From: Pseudomonas endophytica
GTDB taxonomy: Bacteria; Pseudomonadota; Gammaproteobacteria; Pseudomonadales; Pseudomonadaceae
Length of the DNA: 64,000 nucleotides
Assembly (NCBI RefSeq): GCF_001411475.1
Contig: NZ_LLWH01000165.1
Coordinates: 89,055 to 153,054 of the forward strand
Direction: 5' to 3'
The notes beneath the pieces were generated by a model. The model searched no databases and was not told where the DNA came from. It saw nothing but the letters and a program-made list of their open reading frames with translations. Shown piece after piece: positions 47,506 to 57,288 of the stretch (its first letter is position 1; each line of letters begins with the position of its first letter). The translations under genes and the position numbers were made by a program.

Positions 47506-48333
47506 TCAACCGGCCGCCGACCAGTCAATCCAGCCGAACTTCCACGTGGCAAGAATCAACAGACCGAACCCAATGCGATACCAAGCGAACGCAGCATAAC
47601 TATGATTGGAGATGAACTTGAGCAATGCGCGCACTGCAATCATCGCGAAGATGAACGCTGTGACAAAGCCAATAGCGAACACCGGGAAGTCGTCAGGCTG
47701 GAACAAATGGCGGTACTTGTAACCGGAGTACACCGCAGCGCCGACCATCGTTGGCATCGCCAAGAAGAAAGAAAACTCAGTGGCTGCCTTACGTGACAGA
47801 CCAAACAGCAGGCCGCCGATGATGGTCGAGCCCGAGCGCGAAGTTCCCGGGATCATGGCCAAGCATTGTGCAAAACCGATTTTAACCGCGTCCTTCCAGG
47901 TCATGTCATCGACCGTTTCAGCACGAATCACATGCTGGCGACGCTCTGCCCAGAGCATGATGACACCGCCGATAACCAACGCCGTGGCCACGGTAATCGG
48001 GTTGAACAGGTATTCATGAATCACGTCGGCGAAGATCACCCCCAACACCACCGCTGGCATGACCGCGATGATCAGGTTGGTGGTAAAGCGTCGAGCACTG
48101 GGCTGCGTCGGCAACCCCACGACCACGTCGATGATCTTGCGGCGAAATTCCCACACAACCGCCAAAATAGCGCCCAGCTGGATAATGATGTTGAACGCCA
48201 TGGCGCGCTCGCCACCGAAGTTCAGTAAGTCCGCCACAATAATCTGATGGCCAGTACTTGAGATCGGCAAGAATTCCGTAAGCCCCTCGACGATGCCGAG
48301 TATCAACGCCTGTGTGGCAGTCCAAAGATCCAT
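47506..48333 (-). CDS. uppP: undecaprenyl-diphosphatase
   Basis: 275 aa from ATG 48333 (MDLWTATQ); the adjacent ATG 48336 is too close to GGGGGA. Integral membrane protein with the two conserved motifs: [14 protein letters not shown] (~17-30) and [13 protein letters not shown] (~165-180). Recycles undecaprenyl pyrophosphate for peptidoglycan and O-antigen synthesis and gives bacitracin resistance. Followed in the same direction by the DUF1294 gene. Confidence 0.95.
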   Translation of the reverse strand: MDLWTATQALILGIVEGLTEFLPISSTGHQIIVADLLNFGGERAMAFNIIIQLGAILAVVWEFRRKIIDVVVGLPTQPSARRFTTNLIIAVMPAVVLGVIFADVIHEYLFNPITVATALVIGGVIMLWAERRQHVIRAETVDDMTWKDAVKIGFAQCLAMIPGTSRSGSTIIGGLLFGLSRKAATEFSFFLAMPTMVGAAVYSGYKYRHLFQPDDFPVFAIGFVTAFIFAMIAVRALLKFISNHSYAAFAWYRIGFGLLILATWKFGWIDWSAAG

Positions 48334-48575
48334 CATTCCCCCATTTAAGCCCGGCGTAATACCGCGCTGATTAGTCAAATTTTAAGTGTGCGCAACCGTT
48401 GCCGCTAAGTGTGATGCGGGTGCTACATGTTTGCTGGCGTAATGTGAAATAACTGTCAGAAATCAATAAAGATTCAGCTTTCTGAATTTCGGCCGAGATC
48501 CTATCAGACACGCTCTACTTTCGCTGCTATCACTGCGAACGATGACAACAAGAAAAACAAAGGAGTGACCCCTGT

Positions 48576-50210
48576 ATGAATACCCTGCGCACCTTATCCA
48601 TCAGCCAGCGTTTGTGGCTGATTTTGATTGTGGCCATGACCATGCTGCTAGCGTTGGGTTTGCTGATGCTAAAGCAGATACATGACGATTTGAATGAAGC
48701 CAAAGCGCAAAAAACCCAACATGTCGTACAAGCCGCCAGCGGTGTTCTCGATTACTACCATGGTCTGGAAACAGCCGGCACCCTAAGCCGTGAAGCCGCG
48801 CAACAGCAGGCGTTACAGGTGATTAGCCGTATGCGCTATGACCAAAGTGATTATTTGTGGATCAACGATCTGCGCCCTTTTATGGTCATGCACCCAACCA
48901 ACCCCGCGCTCGATGGCAAAGACCTGTCGAGCATCAAAGACCCTGACGGTTTCGCGATTTTTAACGAGATGGTAGCGCTCGCTAAATCCAAGGGTTCAGG
49001 AAGAATGGCCTACCGCTGGCCAAAGCCCGGAGCGGTTGAGCCGGTACAAAAAACGTCCTATGTGCAGCTGTTCGAGCCGTGGGGCTGGGTGATTGGCTCT
49101 GGGGTGTATCTGGACGACATACAAGCCGAATTTCAGGCTCAGGTTTGGAAAGCCAGTGGCGCAGGTCTGGTAATCGCGCTGATCATGCTGGTTTTAGTCA
49201 GGCTGATCGCCCGCAGCATTGCCCGCCCGTTAAAAGAGGCTGTTCAGGCGATGGCCAATATTGCCAGCGGCGAAAGCGATCTAACCCGCAGCCTGGATAC
49301 CCATGGCCGTGATGAGGTCACCGAACTGGCACAGCACTTCAACACGTTCACCGCCAAGCTGCGCTCGGTCATCAGCCACCTGCAATCCACCGCCCATACA
49401 CTGGAGCAATCCTCCAGTGAGCTGGGCAACAACGCAGCACAGGCTCAGCAGCGCAGCCAGCAGCAAGCCTCGCAAATGTATCAAGTGGCCACGGCAATCA
49501 ATGAAGTCACCTACGCCGTGCAAGAAGTGGCCAAAAACGCCGAACATGCCGCTGGCGAAATGCGTGGCGCCCAGACTCAGGCGCAACTGGGTCAGCAAAA
49601 CATCGACAACAGCTTGCAGCAGATCAACCGACTGTCGAACACGATTGATCAGGCGGTCGTGGTGATTCGTACGCTGGCCACGCAAAGCAGCGGGATCGGC
49701 AGCGTGCTTGAAGTCATCCGTTCCATTGCCGAGCAAACCAACCTGCTGGCCCTGAACGCCGCCATTGAGGCTGCACGCGCCGGTGAGCAGGGTCGAGGCT
49801 TTGCCGTGGTCGCGGACGAGGTGCGCTTGCTGGCCCAACGCACGCAAAAATCCACCGCTGAAATTCAAACCATGATCGAGGCTTTACAACAACACTCAGA
49901 AGCGGCAGTGAATGTCATCGCTAGCAGCAGCCAAGCCTCGCAATTGACGATTGAACAAGCCAGCCAAGCCGGGCATAGCCTGACCACCATTGGCCAAGTG
50001 TTGAACACACTGAATGACCTCAACACGTCTATCGCCAGCGCCACGTTGCAGCAGGCGCACGTGGTAGAAGACATCAACCAAAACGTAACCCAGGCCGCTG
50101 GGCTCTCGCAAAGCACCGCCCAAGCCGCAGAGCAATCGAGTGCTGCCAGCATTCACCTTAAAGACTTAAGCCTGCAACTTAACCGGCTGCTACGTCAGTT
50201 CAAAGTCTAA
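48576..50210 (+). CDS. methyl-accepting chemotaxis protein with Cache domain
   Basis: 544 aa. Transmembrane helix 1 ~12-30; periplasmic single Cache (sCache_2) domain ~35-190 with [20 protein letters not shown] and [14 protein letters not shown]; helix 2 ~193-213; HAMP (~215-268); cytoplasmic signalling hairpin with the tip [19 protein letters not shown]. No C-terminal CheR-docking pentapeptide (ends LLRQFKV). AAAGGAG precedes the ATG. Ligand unknown; sCache_2 receptors often bind small organic acids. No other chemotaxis gene is adjacent. Confidence 0.94.
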   Translation: MNTLRTLSISQRLWLILIVAMTMLLALGLLMLKQIHDDLNEAKAQKTQHVVQAASGVLDYYHGLETAGTLSREAAQQQALQVISRMRYDQSDYLWINDLRPFMVMHPTNPALDGKDLSSIKDPDGFAIFNEMVALAKSKGSGRMAYRWPKPGAVEPVQKTSYVQLFEPWGWVIGSGVYLDDIQAEFQAQVWKASGAGLVIALIMLVLVRLIARSIARPLKEAVQAMANIASGESDLTRSLDTHGRDEVTELAQHFNTFTAKLRSVISHLQSTAHTLEQSSSELGNNAAQAQQRSQQQASQMYQVATAINEVTYAVQEVAKNAEHAAGEMRGAQTQAQLGQQNIDNSLQQINRLSNTIDQAVVVIRTLATQSSGIGSVLEVIRSIAEQTNLLALNAAIEAARAGEQGRGFAVVADEVRLLAQRTQKSTAEIQTMIEALQQHSEAAVNVIASSSQASQLTIEQASQAGHSLTTIGQVLNTLNDLNTSIASATLQQAHVVEDINQNVTQAAGLSQSTAQAAEQSSAASIHLKDLSLQLNRLLRQFKV

Positions 50211-50354
50211 GCACTCTGTAGTCGCTGCCCAAAGCTGCGCAGCAAGCCGTTAGTTAGCAACCTCGGCAGCGACGTTTCCCACTGCTCAAACCTTCTAGAC
50301 ATCCTCCACCCGCGGCATGTTAAAAACCGGTGTGTATTGGTACGAGTCCCTTTC

Positions 50355-51194
50355 ATGACGTCTAACAACTGGATCAACCTGGCGCAGGACGACGAGACTC
50401 GCATCGAAACCCTGCGCGCCCACTTTGAAGGCCACGCCTATGATCCCCATTGGCATGACAGCTATCTAGTAGGCGTCACGGAACAAGGTGTCCAGCAGTT
50501 CAATTGCCGACGCAACCGTCACCACAGCACGCCCGGTAACGTGTTTTTACTCGAACCGGGGGAAATTCATGACGGCGACGCCCCCGAAGACGGCGGTTTT
50601 ACCTATCGGATGCTTTACCTCGACCCGCAATGGCTCCAACGTGAAATCAGCGCTGTGTTTCAAGAGGCGCCCGCCAACACCTGTTTAGCCTTTGCCAGCA
50701 CCTTAAGTACCGACTCAAGGCTTGCCCAAGCCACTGCTCGTGCTTTTGACGTTATGCATCACCCTGAGCTGCGCATCGTCCGCCAACATGCCCTCAACAC
50801 GCTGTTACAAGCCCTTACATACAATTTGCACTGGCGAAAAAAATACGCTCAAGACCCGCGATTACCACGGGTGGCGCAACTGGCGCGAGACTATCTGCAC
50901 GATCATATGCACCACAACGTCGGCATAGACGAACTCACAGCGATAACCGGGGTGGATCGCTACCGCTTGAATCGCGCGTTTAAGTCGGCCTATGGCTTAG
51001 CGCCGCACGCGTACCTGGTGCAACTGCGCTTGGCCAAAGCCCGTCGGTTACTGGCGTTAGGCGTCAGCTGTGCCGATGTCGCTAATGCCTTGGGTTTTGC
51101 CGATCAGAGCCATTTAGGGCGCTGGTTTGTGCGTGCTAACGGTATGACGCCTGCGGCCTACCAAAAACGCTGCACAAACGTTCCAGACAGGTGA
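50355..51194 (+). CDS. AraC-family transcriptional regulator
   Basis: 279 aa from ATG 50355 (MTSNNWINL). N-terminal cupin-type sensing domain (AraC_binding, HWHDSYLVGVTEQGVQQF), C-terminal pair of HTHs: VGIDELTAITGVDRYRLNRAF and CADVANALGFADQSHLGRWF. The downstream LysE-type exporter gene (52 bases) is the probable target; this AraC-LysE pair is common in pseudomonads. No clear Shine-Dalgarno; a TTG at 50337 would add 6 residues. Confidence 0.88.
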   Translation: MTSNNWINLAQDDETRIETLRAHFEGHAYDPHWHDSYLVGVTEQGVQQFNCRRNRHHSTPGNVFLLEPGEIHDGDAPEDGGFTYRMLYLDPQWLQREISAVFQEAPANTCLAFASTLSTDSRLAQATARAFDVMHHPELRIVRQHALNTLLQALTYNLHWRKKYAQDPRLPRVAQLARDYLHDHMHHNVGIDELTAITGVDRYRLNRAFKSAYGLAPHAYLVQLRLAKARRLLALGVSCADVANALGFADQSHLGRWFVRANGMTPAAYQKRCTNVPDR

Positions 51195-51246
51195 TTGCGC
51201 GCCACAGAAAATGAGCCACGCACTCATCTTTCTGTGGAGCCTTTGT

Positions 51247-51858
51247 ATGTGGTTATCGGTTACCGGCTTGTTGCCGTTTCTGCTGTTTGCCTTTGTAGCT
51301 TCAATCACCCCCGGCCCGACCAATATATTGGTGCTAAGCAACAGCCATCGGTATGGGATTAGTGCAGCGTTACCGATTATCTTTGGCGCCAGTGCCAGTG
51401 CGGCGGCTCTGGTGCTAGTGGTCGGCAGCGGTTTCGGCCAGTCGATCAGCGGTGTGCCGTGGGTGCAACACACCCTGCAAGGGTGCGGTATCGCATGGCT
51501 GAGTTATCTGTCTTGGCAAATTTTTAACGCCCCCATCAGCACGCCACACCAAACCGACGCTAACCAACGCCGACTGGGCATGTGGGGCGCCGCCAGCCTG
51601 CAACTGATCAACCCTAAATCCTGGATGATGGCGCTCGCAGTCATCAGCGTATTCGCAACCCAAGGTGCGGACCAGCAAAGCCACGTCCAACTGTTGGCGC
51701 TGGTGTTCTTTGTCGTATCAATGCCTTGCCTAGGCATCTGGGCATTACTCGGGGCAGGCTCTGCGCGGGTGTTGCAAACCCCGCGTGCCAAGCAACGTTT
51801 CAACCGCTGCATGGCGTTGCTGTTACTCACTTCGGCGTGGCTGAGCCTTTTTATTTGA
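51247..51858 (+). CDS. LysE-family amino acid exporter
   Basis: 203 aa from ATG 51247 (GGAG 8 bases upstream); an earlier in-frame start at 51211 has weaker support. Six hydrophobic helices; the N-terminal SITPGPTNILVLSNS and LQLINPKSWMMALAV are the LysE/RhtB signature segments. Exports amino acids or their derivatives from the cytoplasm; substrate not predictable. In line with the AraC gene. Confidence 0.9.
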   Translation: MWLSVTGLLPFLLFAFVASITPGPTNILVLSNSHRYGISAALPIIFGASASAAALVLVVGSGFGQSISGVPWVQHTLQGCGIAWLSYLSWQIFNAPISTPHQTDANQRRLGMWGAASLQLINPKSWMMALAVISVFATQGADQQSHVQLLALVFFVVSMPCLGIWALLGAGSARVLQTPRAKQRFNRCMALLLLTSAWLSLFI

Positions 51859-51908
51859 AGGCATATTCACACTCAGCACTTGACGAGATTGGGTGATTTG
51901 AGTTTTCC

Positions 51909-51922
51909 TGAAACCGGTTTCA
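51909..51922. promoter_or_regulatory. PtxS operator upstream of ptxS
   Basis: Perfect 14-base palindrome TGAAACCGGTTTCA, 50 bases before the ptxS GTG. This is the published PtxS recognition sequence; the same 14 bases occur before kguE. Implies autoregulation released by 2-ketogluconate. Confidence 0.92.
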
Positions 51923-51972
51923 GCCCTTTCAGCGAAACCGCCTGCGATAACACTAATAAAAGGTTTCAGGCC

Positions 51973-52998
51973 GTGAACAGTTTTTCAGCAGCCCAACGCA
52001 CCCGCGTGACCATGCTTGATGTCGCTCAACGCGCGGGCGTCTCCAAGGCCAGTGTGTCGCGTTTTATCGGCGAAGACCGCGCCTTGCTGTCAGCGGCTAT
52101 CGCCGAGCGTATCGAGCAGGCGATCAATGAATTGGGGTATCGCCCTAATCAAATGGCGCGTGGCCTCAAGCGCGGACGTACACGGCTGATCGGAATGCTG
52201 GTGGCTGACATTCGCAACCCCTACTCGATTGCCGTGATGCATGGCGTCGAAACCGCCTGTCGTCAACACGGTTATAACCTGGTGGTCTGCAACACCGACC
52301 GCAACGATGAGCAAGAACATCAACACCTCGCGGCGTTACGCGCCTACAACATCGAAGGTCTGATCCTTAACACCCTCGGCCACCATCCAGACGCGCTGCA
52401 AGCTCTGCATCAAGAGATGCCAATTGTCCTGATTGATCGCAAAGTTGAGCAATTGCACACCGACTTAGTTGGCCTCAACAACGCCGGAGCGGTTGAGGTG
52501 GCGCTGGAGCATTTGCAACAACAGGGTTATCGCGACCTGCTACTGGTGAGCGAGCCAATTGACGGCACCAGCTCGCGCAGTGAGCGTATCCAAAGCTTCA
52601 ACCAACAGTTAATCCGACGCCCACACCTTAAAGGTGCTGTGGTGCAGACCGGCCCGCGCCTGCGCGCCGAGATTCAGTCTTTTCTACGTAGCGCTGGGCC
52701 CGGTCGCAAAGCTATCTTTTGTGCCAACGGCGTAGCCGCCCTCGCCTGCACCCAGGTCTTGCGCGAGTTGAACTGCCGCTTGTTTGAAGACATTGGCTTG
52801 ATAGCCCTGGATGATCTGGACTGGTTTGCCTTGGTGGGCACCGGCATCACTGCCCTTGCCCAACCGACACAACACATGGGCGCCAGCGCTTTCGACTGCC
52901 TGCTCAAGCGACTGAAGGGTGATACCGCGCCGGCCCGAACTTTAGACTTTAACGCCCAACTCATCATCCGCGGATCAACACAACCCCTAACCCCTTAA
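51973..52998 (+). CDS. ptxS: 2-ketogluconate utilisation repressor PtxS (LacI family)
   Basis: 341 aa from GTG 51973, AAAAGG 9 bases upstream; this agrees with the known length of PtxS. Upstream in-frame codons to 51880 would run through the operator. LacI HTH: TMLDVAQRAGVSKASVSRFIG; sugar-binding domain follows (LIGMLVADIRNPYSIAVMHG). Represses itself and the kgu operon, released by 2-ketogluconate. Two perfect operators in the window (51909, 53056) support the assignment. Confidence 0.95.
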   Translation: MNSFSAAQRTRVTMLDVAQRAGVSKASVSRFIGEDRALLSAAIAERIEQAINELGYRPNQMARGLKRGRTRLIGMLVADIRNPYSIAVMHGVETACRQHGYNLVVCNTDRNDEQEHQHLAALRAYNIEGLILNTLGHHPDALQALHQEMPIVLIDRKVEQLHTDLVGLNNAGAVEVALEHLQQQGYRDLLLVSEPIDGTSSRSERIQSFNQQLIRRPHLKGAVVQTGPRLRAEIQSFLRSAGPGRKAIFCANGVAALACTQVLRELNCRLFEDIGLIALDDLDWFALVGTGITALAQPTQHMGASAFDCLLKRLKGDTAPARTLDFNAQLIIRGSTQPLTP

Positions 52999-53055
52999 CG
53001 TTGTAAGGGCTGACCGCGTGCAGTTAACGCGTCAGCGGAAAACTCAGCACAAAAA

Positions 53056-53069
53056 TGAAACCGGTTTCA
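53056..53069. promoter_or_regulatory. PtxS operator upstream of kguE
   Basis: Perfect 14-base palindrome TGAAACCGGTTTCA, 13 bases before the kguE ATG and identical to the copy at 51909. Places kguEKTD under PtxS. Confidence 0.92.
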
Positions 53070-53082
53070 GAGATCAATAACA

Positions 53083-53865
53083 ATGACTACATTTCCTGTT
53101 TCCATCAGCTTGTCGAGCTACGGCGCAGACCTCGTGCGCGACCGCGGGCAAGCCAGTTTTATTGAGTTACTGGCCAATGCAGGTGCGTCACGCATCGAAC
53201 TGCGTGAGGAGTTGCTCACCAGCGAAGACTCGGCCAGCTTTAAACACGCGGTTAATCAGCACGGCCTGGAATGCTTGTTTTCATCCCCGATGGAGCTTTG
53301 GGAGGCTGGGCAATCGCGGCCTAATCCGCAACTGCTACCCACTTTGCAACGTGCCCATGGCTTCGGCGCCCACTGGCTCAAAGTATCACTGGGCTATTTC
53401 ACCGAGCATTGCGACGTACAACAGCTTGCTGCCTGCCTTAACCAGCAACCCGTGCGGTTATTGGTGGAAAACGACCAAACCTCTCAAGGCGGACGTATCG
53501 AGCCCATGCAGCGTTTTTTCGACAGTGTCGAGCAGTTGCAAGCACCTATCAGCATGACCTTCGATATTGGCAATTGGCAGTGGCAAGACCAATCCGCCAG
53601 CACCGCTGCGCGCCTGCTGGGTCGCCATGTAAGTTATTTACATTGCAAAGGCGTGGCACGACGCCCAGATGGCAAATTGATTGCCACTGCACCAACAGCG
53701 ACCGACTTGCAGACCTGGGAGCAGTTGATGAAGCACATGCCGCATGGCCTGACCCGTGCGGTTGAATACCCGCTGCAGGGTGACGATTTGAACCAACTGA
53801 GCCGAGAACACGTGCAGGTTCTAGCCAAACTCAGCCGTGCGCAACAGGAGCTGAGCCATGTCTAA
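53083..53865 (+). CDS. kguE: KguE, sugar phosphate isomerase/epimerase-like protein of the 2-ketogluconate operon
   Basis: 260 aa, TIM-barrel of the xylose isomerase-like/AP endonuclease-2 type (ASRIELREELLTSED; LLVENDQTSQGGRIEP; MTFDIGNWQWQ). First gene of kguEKTD; its enzymatic step is not established, though it is needed in the kgu pathway by position. Overlaps kguK by 8 bases. The operator lies so close to its start that repressor binding would also block translation initiation sequences. Confidence 0.9.
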   Translation: MTTFPVSISLSSYGADLVRDRGQASFIELLANAGASRIELREELLTSEDSASFKHAVNQHGLECLFSSPMELWEAGQSRPNPQLLPTLQRAHGFGAHWLKVSLGYFTEHCDVQQLAACLNQQPVRLLVENDQTSQGGRIEPMQRFFDSVEQLQAPISMTFDIGNWQWQDQSASTAARLLGRHVSYLHCKGVARRPDGKLIATAPTATDLQTWEQLMKHMPHGLTRAVEYPLQGDDLNQLSREHVQVLAKLSRAQQELSHV

Positions 53866-54802
53866 GGTCGATGTGTTGTCATTTGGCGAAACCATGGCGA
53901 TGTGGGTGGCCGAGCAAACCGGCGATCTGGCTCACGTCGAGTTGTTTCACAAACGCATTGCCGGGGCTGACAGCAATGTGGCCATTGGTTTGGCGCGTCT
54001 GGGGTTCAACGTGAAGTGGTTGAGTCGCGTAGGCGCAGACTCCCTCGGGCGCTTTGTGCTCAATACCCTGCAAGCCGAGGGGCTGGACTGCCAGCACGTC
54101 GAGATTGATCCGCAGCAGCCCACAGGCTTTCAGCTCAAATCCCGGGCCGATGACGGCAGTGATCCGTGCGTGGAGTATTTCCGCCGAGGCTCTGCGGCCA
54201 GTCACTTAAACCGTTCAGCGATTTGCGACACGTTGCTCAGCGCTCGGCACCTTCATGCCACCGGCATTCCCCCTGCGCTGTCGGCCAGTTGCAATGAGTT
54301 GTCGTTTGAGCTGATGAAAACCATGCGCGCCGCGGGCAACAGTGTGTCATTCGACCCGAATCTGCGGCCATCGCTATGGGTCAGCGAGCAGCAGATGATT
54401 CGCGACATCAATGCCCTCGCCGCTTACGCGCACTGGGTGTTACCGGGGTTAAGCGAGGGCCAGTTACTGACCGGCTATGAGGCCCCAACTGACATCGCTG
54501 CGTTCTATCTGGACCAAGGTGCCGAGGCAGTCGTTATCAAACTCGGTGCCAAAGGTGCTTTCTTGCGCACCGCCCACACCGAGCAGTTCATTTCAGCCGT
54601 CCCTGTGGCGCACGTGGTTGACACAGTGGGCGCTGGGGACGGCTTTGCGGTCGGCGTTATCAGTGCTCTGCTGGAAAACCTCGGGTTTGTCGAAGCGGTG
54701 CAGCGCGGCAACTGGATCGGCAGTCGTGCCGTGCAAAGCCGTGGCGATATGGAAGGCCTACCGACCCGCGCCGAGCTGCTTGATTACACCGCAATCGTTT
54801 GA
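53858..54802 (+). CDS. kguK: 2-ketogluconate kinase
   Basis: 314 aa, PfkB/ribokinase fold. GETMAMWVAEQ near the start, GADSNVAIGLARLG, and the C-terminal DTVGAGDGFAVGVIS with the catalytic Asp. Phosphorylates 2-ketogluconate at C-6 with ATP after uptake by KguT. Overlaps kguE by 8 bases, evidence of coupling. Confidence 0.94.
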   Translation: MSKVDVLSFGETMAMWVAEQTGDLAHVELFHKRIAGADSNVAIGLARLGFNVKWLSRVGADSLGRFVLNTLQAEGLDCQHVEIDPQQPTGFQLKSRADDGSDPCVEYFRRGSAASHLNRSAICDTLLSARHLHATGIPPALSASCNELSFELMKTMRAAGNSVSFDPNLRPSLWVSEQQMIRDINALAAYAHWVLPGLSEGQLLTGYEAPTDIAAFYLDQGAEAVVIKLGAKGAFLRTAHTEQFISAVPVAHVVDTVGAGDGFAVGVISALLENLGFVEAVQRGNWIGSRAVQSRGDMEGLPTRAELLDYTAIV

Positions 54803-54858
54803 ATATTGCTGCACCCGTTACCTGCTGCGACAAAAACAACAAGCTCAGGAGCATCGCT

Positions 54859-56154
54859 ATGCACTCACTGAAACTCGCCACCCGCCGGTGGTGGTACATC
54901 ATGCCGATCGTCTTTATCACCTACAGCCTGGCGTATCTAGACCGCGCCAACTACGGCTTTGCCGCCGCATCAGGGATGGCCGCAGACCTCAACATCACCC
55001 CGGGTTTGTCGTCATTGCTGGGGGCGTTGTTCTTTCTCGGGTACTTCTTTTTCCAAGTGCCTGGGGCGGTTTACGCGCAACGTAACAGTGTGAAAAAGCT
55101 GATTTTTGTCAGCCTGATCCTGTGGGGCAGTCTTGCCACCTTGACCGGTGTAGTGTCCAACGCTTACAGCCTGATCGTGATTCGTTTCATGCTCGGCGTG
55201 GTAGAAGCCGCCGTCATGCCGGCCATGTTGGTGTACCTGTGCCACTGGTTTACCCGTGCCGAACGCTCACGTGCTAATACCTTTTTGATTCTGGGCAACC
55301 CGGTGACCATGCTCTGGATGTCAGTGGTGTCGGGGTATTTGGTGGAGCATTACAGCTGGCGCTGGATGTTTATCGTCGAGGGCCTGCCTGCGGTGCTCTG
55401 GGCCTTTATTTGGTGGCGCTTGGCGGACGACCGCCCAAGCGATGCCAAATGGCTCAGCCAACAAGAGAAACAAGACCTGCAAAGTGCGCTGGATGCCGAG
55501 CAAGTGGGCATGAAACCGGTAAAAAACTACGCAGCGGCCTTTCGCTCGCCCAAAGTCATCCTTCTGGCTTTGCAGTTCTTTTGCTGGAGCATTGGGGTCT
55601 ATGGCTTTGTGCTGTGGCTGCCGTCGATCCTCAAGCAGGGTGCGCAGATGGACATGATCGAAGCCGGGTGGCTCTCGGCCCTGCCCTATTTGGCGGCGGT
55701 GATTGCGATGCTCGCCGTGTCTTGGGGCTCAGACAAACTGCAAAAACGTAAACGTTTTGTCTGGCCACCGCTGCTGATTGCTTCTGTCGCGTTTTATGGA
55801 TCTTACGCACTGGGGGCCGACCACTTCTGGTGGTCCTACAGCTTGCTGGTGATAGCCGGGGCGTGCATGTACGCCCCGTACGGTCCGTTTTTCGCCATCA
55901 TCCCGGAAATATTGCCCGCCAATGTCGCGGGGGGTGCCATGGCGCTGATTAACAGCATGGGCGCACTGGGCTCGTTTGGCGGCTCATACCTGGTGGGTTA
56001 CTTGAACAGCGAAACCGGCTCGCCGGGCGCGTCCTACCTGCTCATGAGCGGCGCACTGCTGATCTCAGTGTTATTGACGCTGATGCTGACCCCTACCACC
56101 CAAGAGCCGGTGGCTCCTAAAACCAGCGCGCCACAGCGCTTGGCACATTCTTGA
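54859..56154 (+). CDS. kguT: 2-ketogluconate transporter (MFS)
   Basis: 431 aa from ATG 54859, with AGGAG 8 bases upstream; an open frame from 54799 is not supported. Twelve predicted helices; the anion:cation symporter pattern SLAYLDRANYGFA in helix 1. Imports 2-ketogluconate across the inner membrane. Third gene of the operon. Confidence 0.94.
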   Translation: MHSLKLATRRWWYIMPIVFITYSLAYLDRANYGFAAASGMAADLNITPGLSSLLGALFFLGYFFFQVPGAVYAQRNSVKKLIFVSLILWGSLATLTGVVSNAYSLIVIRFMLGVVEAAVMPAMLVYLCHWFTRAERSRANTFLILGNPVTMLWMSVVSGYLVEHYSWRWMFIVEGLPAVLWAFIWWRLADDRPSDAKWLSQQEKQDLQSALDAEQVGMKPVKNYAAAFRSPKVILLALQFFCWSIGVYGFVLWLPSILKQGAQMDMIEAGWLSALPYLAAVIAMLAVSWGSDKLQKRKRFVWPPLLIASVAFYGSYALGADHFWWSYSLLVIAGACMYAPYGPFFAIIPEILPANVAGGAMALINSMGALGSFGGSYLVGYLNSETGSPGASYLLMSGALLISVLLTLMLTPTTQEPVAPKTSAPQRLAHS

Positions 56155-56159
56155 TTTCA

Positions 56160-57134
56160 ATGTCGGTGAACCCCTTGAAAAAACATGTCGTGCTGTACAA
56201 AGAACTGTCCGAGCCGCTCATGCAGCGGCTCGAAGCCCAGACCCACGTCACGCTGATCAAGCGCCTTGACGCCCAAGGGTTAGAACAACTGCGCGCGGCC
56301 CTGCCCCACGCCCATGGCCTGCTCGGCGCCAGCCTAAAGCTCGACGCTCGACTGCTGGACTTGGCACCCAAGCTCGAAGCCGTGGCCAGCGTTTCGGTGG
56401 GCGTTGATAACTACGACATCGACTACCTGAGCAAGCGCAAGATCCAGCTCACCAACACCCCGGGTGTGCTCACCGAAACCACGGCCGACACCGGCTTTGC
56501 CCTGATCATGGCCACCGCCCGGAGGGTCGTGGAGCTGGCGATTAAAGTGCGCAATGGGCAATGGCAGAAAAACATCGGCCCAGAATGGTTTGGCACCGAC
56601 GTGCACGGCAAAACCTTGGGCATTATTGGCATGGGCCGTATCGGCGAAGCCTTGGCTCAGCGGGGTCACTTCGGTTTCGGGATGCCGGTGATTTACCACA
56701 GCAACTCGCCAAAACCCGCAGTAGAAGCCCGTTTTAATGCGCAATACCGCAGCTTGAACGACCTGTTACAAGAAGCCGACTTTATTTGCCTGACCTTGCC
56801 GCTGACCGCACAGACCGAGGGTTTAATCGGCGCCCAGGCCTTTGCACTCATGCGCCCGGAGAGCATTTTTATCAACATTGCGCGAGGCAAGGTGGTCGAC
56901 GAAGCGGCAATGATTCAAGCCTTGCAGCAGGGCCAAATCCGCGCAGCTGGGTTGGACGTGTTTGAGCGCGAACCGCTGGATGCGAACTCGCCGCTGTTGC
57001 ACATGGACAATGTGGTGGCCACACCGCATATCGGCTCGGCCACCGTTGAAACCCGCGAGGCGATGGCTCGCTGCGCGGTGGATAACCTATTGGCCGCCTT
57101 AGCAGGCGAACGCCCTGCCAACCCGGTCAATTAA
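56160..57134 (+). CDS. kguD: 2-ketogluconate-6-phosphate reductase
   Basis: 324 aa from ATG 56160; a TTG at 56151 overlapping the kguT stop is the alternative. D-isomer 2-hydroxyacid dehydrogenase: cofactor site GIIGMGRIGEALA (~160), catalytic Arg in NIARGKVVDE, Glu in FEREPLD and His in TPHIGSAT. Reduces 2-keto-6-phosphogluconate to 6-phosphogluconate with NADPH, which enters Entner-Doudoroff. No clear Shine-Dalgarno, so it probably depends on coupling to kguT. A REP element follows. Confidence 0.94.
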   Translation: MSVNPLKKHVVLYKELSEPLMQRLEAQTHVTLIKRLDAQGLEQLRAALPHAHGLLGASLKLDARLLDLAPKLEAVASVSVGVDNYDIDYLSKRKIQLTNTPGVLTETTADTGFALIMATARRVVELAIKVRNGQWQKNIGPEWFGTDVHGKTLGIIGMGRIGEALAQRGHFGFGMPVIYHSNSPKPAVEARFNAQYRSLNDLLQEADFICLTLPLTAQTEGLIGAQAFALMRPESIFINIARGKVVDEAAMIQALQQGQIRAAGLDVFEREPLDANSPLLHMDNVVATPHIGSATVETREAMARCAVDNLLAALAGERPANPVN

Positions 57135-57176
57135 GCTGTAGCCGGTTGGCCTTTTTGGGGCGGCAATCCGCTTTGG

Positions 57177-57214
57177 GCTGCGATCTTTTGATTTTTAAAA
57201 GCAAAGATCGCAGC
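57177..57214. repeat. REP-type inverted repeat after kguD
   Basis: GCTGCGATCTTT (57177-57188) pairs perfectly with AAAGATCGCAGC (57203-57214). Extends to CTGCGGCAGC on the right, the same core as at 16658. Lies between convergent genes. Confidence 0.85.
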
Positions 57215-57288
57215 CTGCGGCAGCTACCCAGTTATCCATCAGGCAAATGCGTGATGCTCATAAAAAGGTCCTGATTAGACAACACGAG

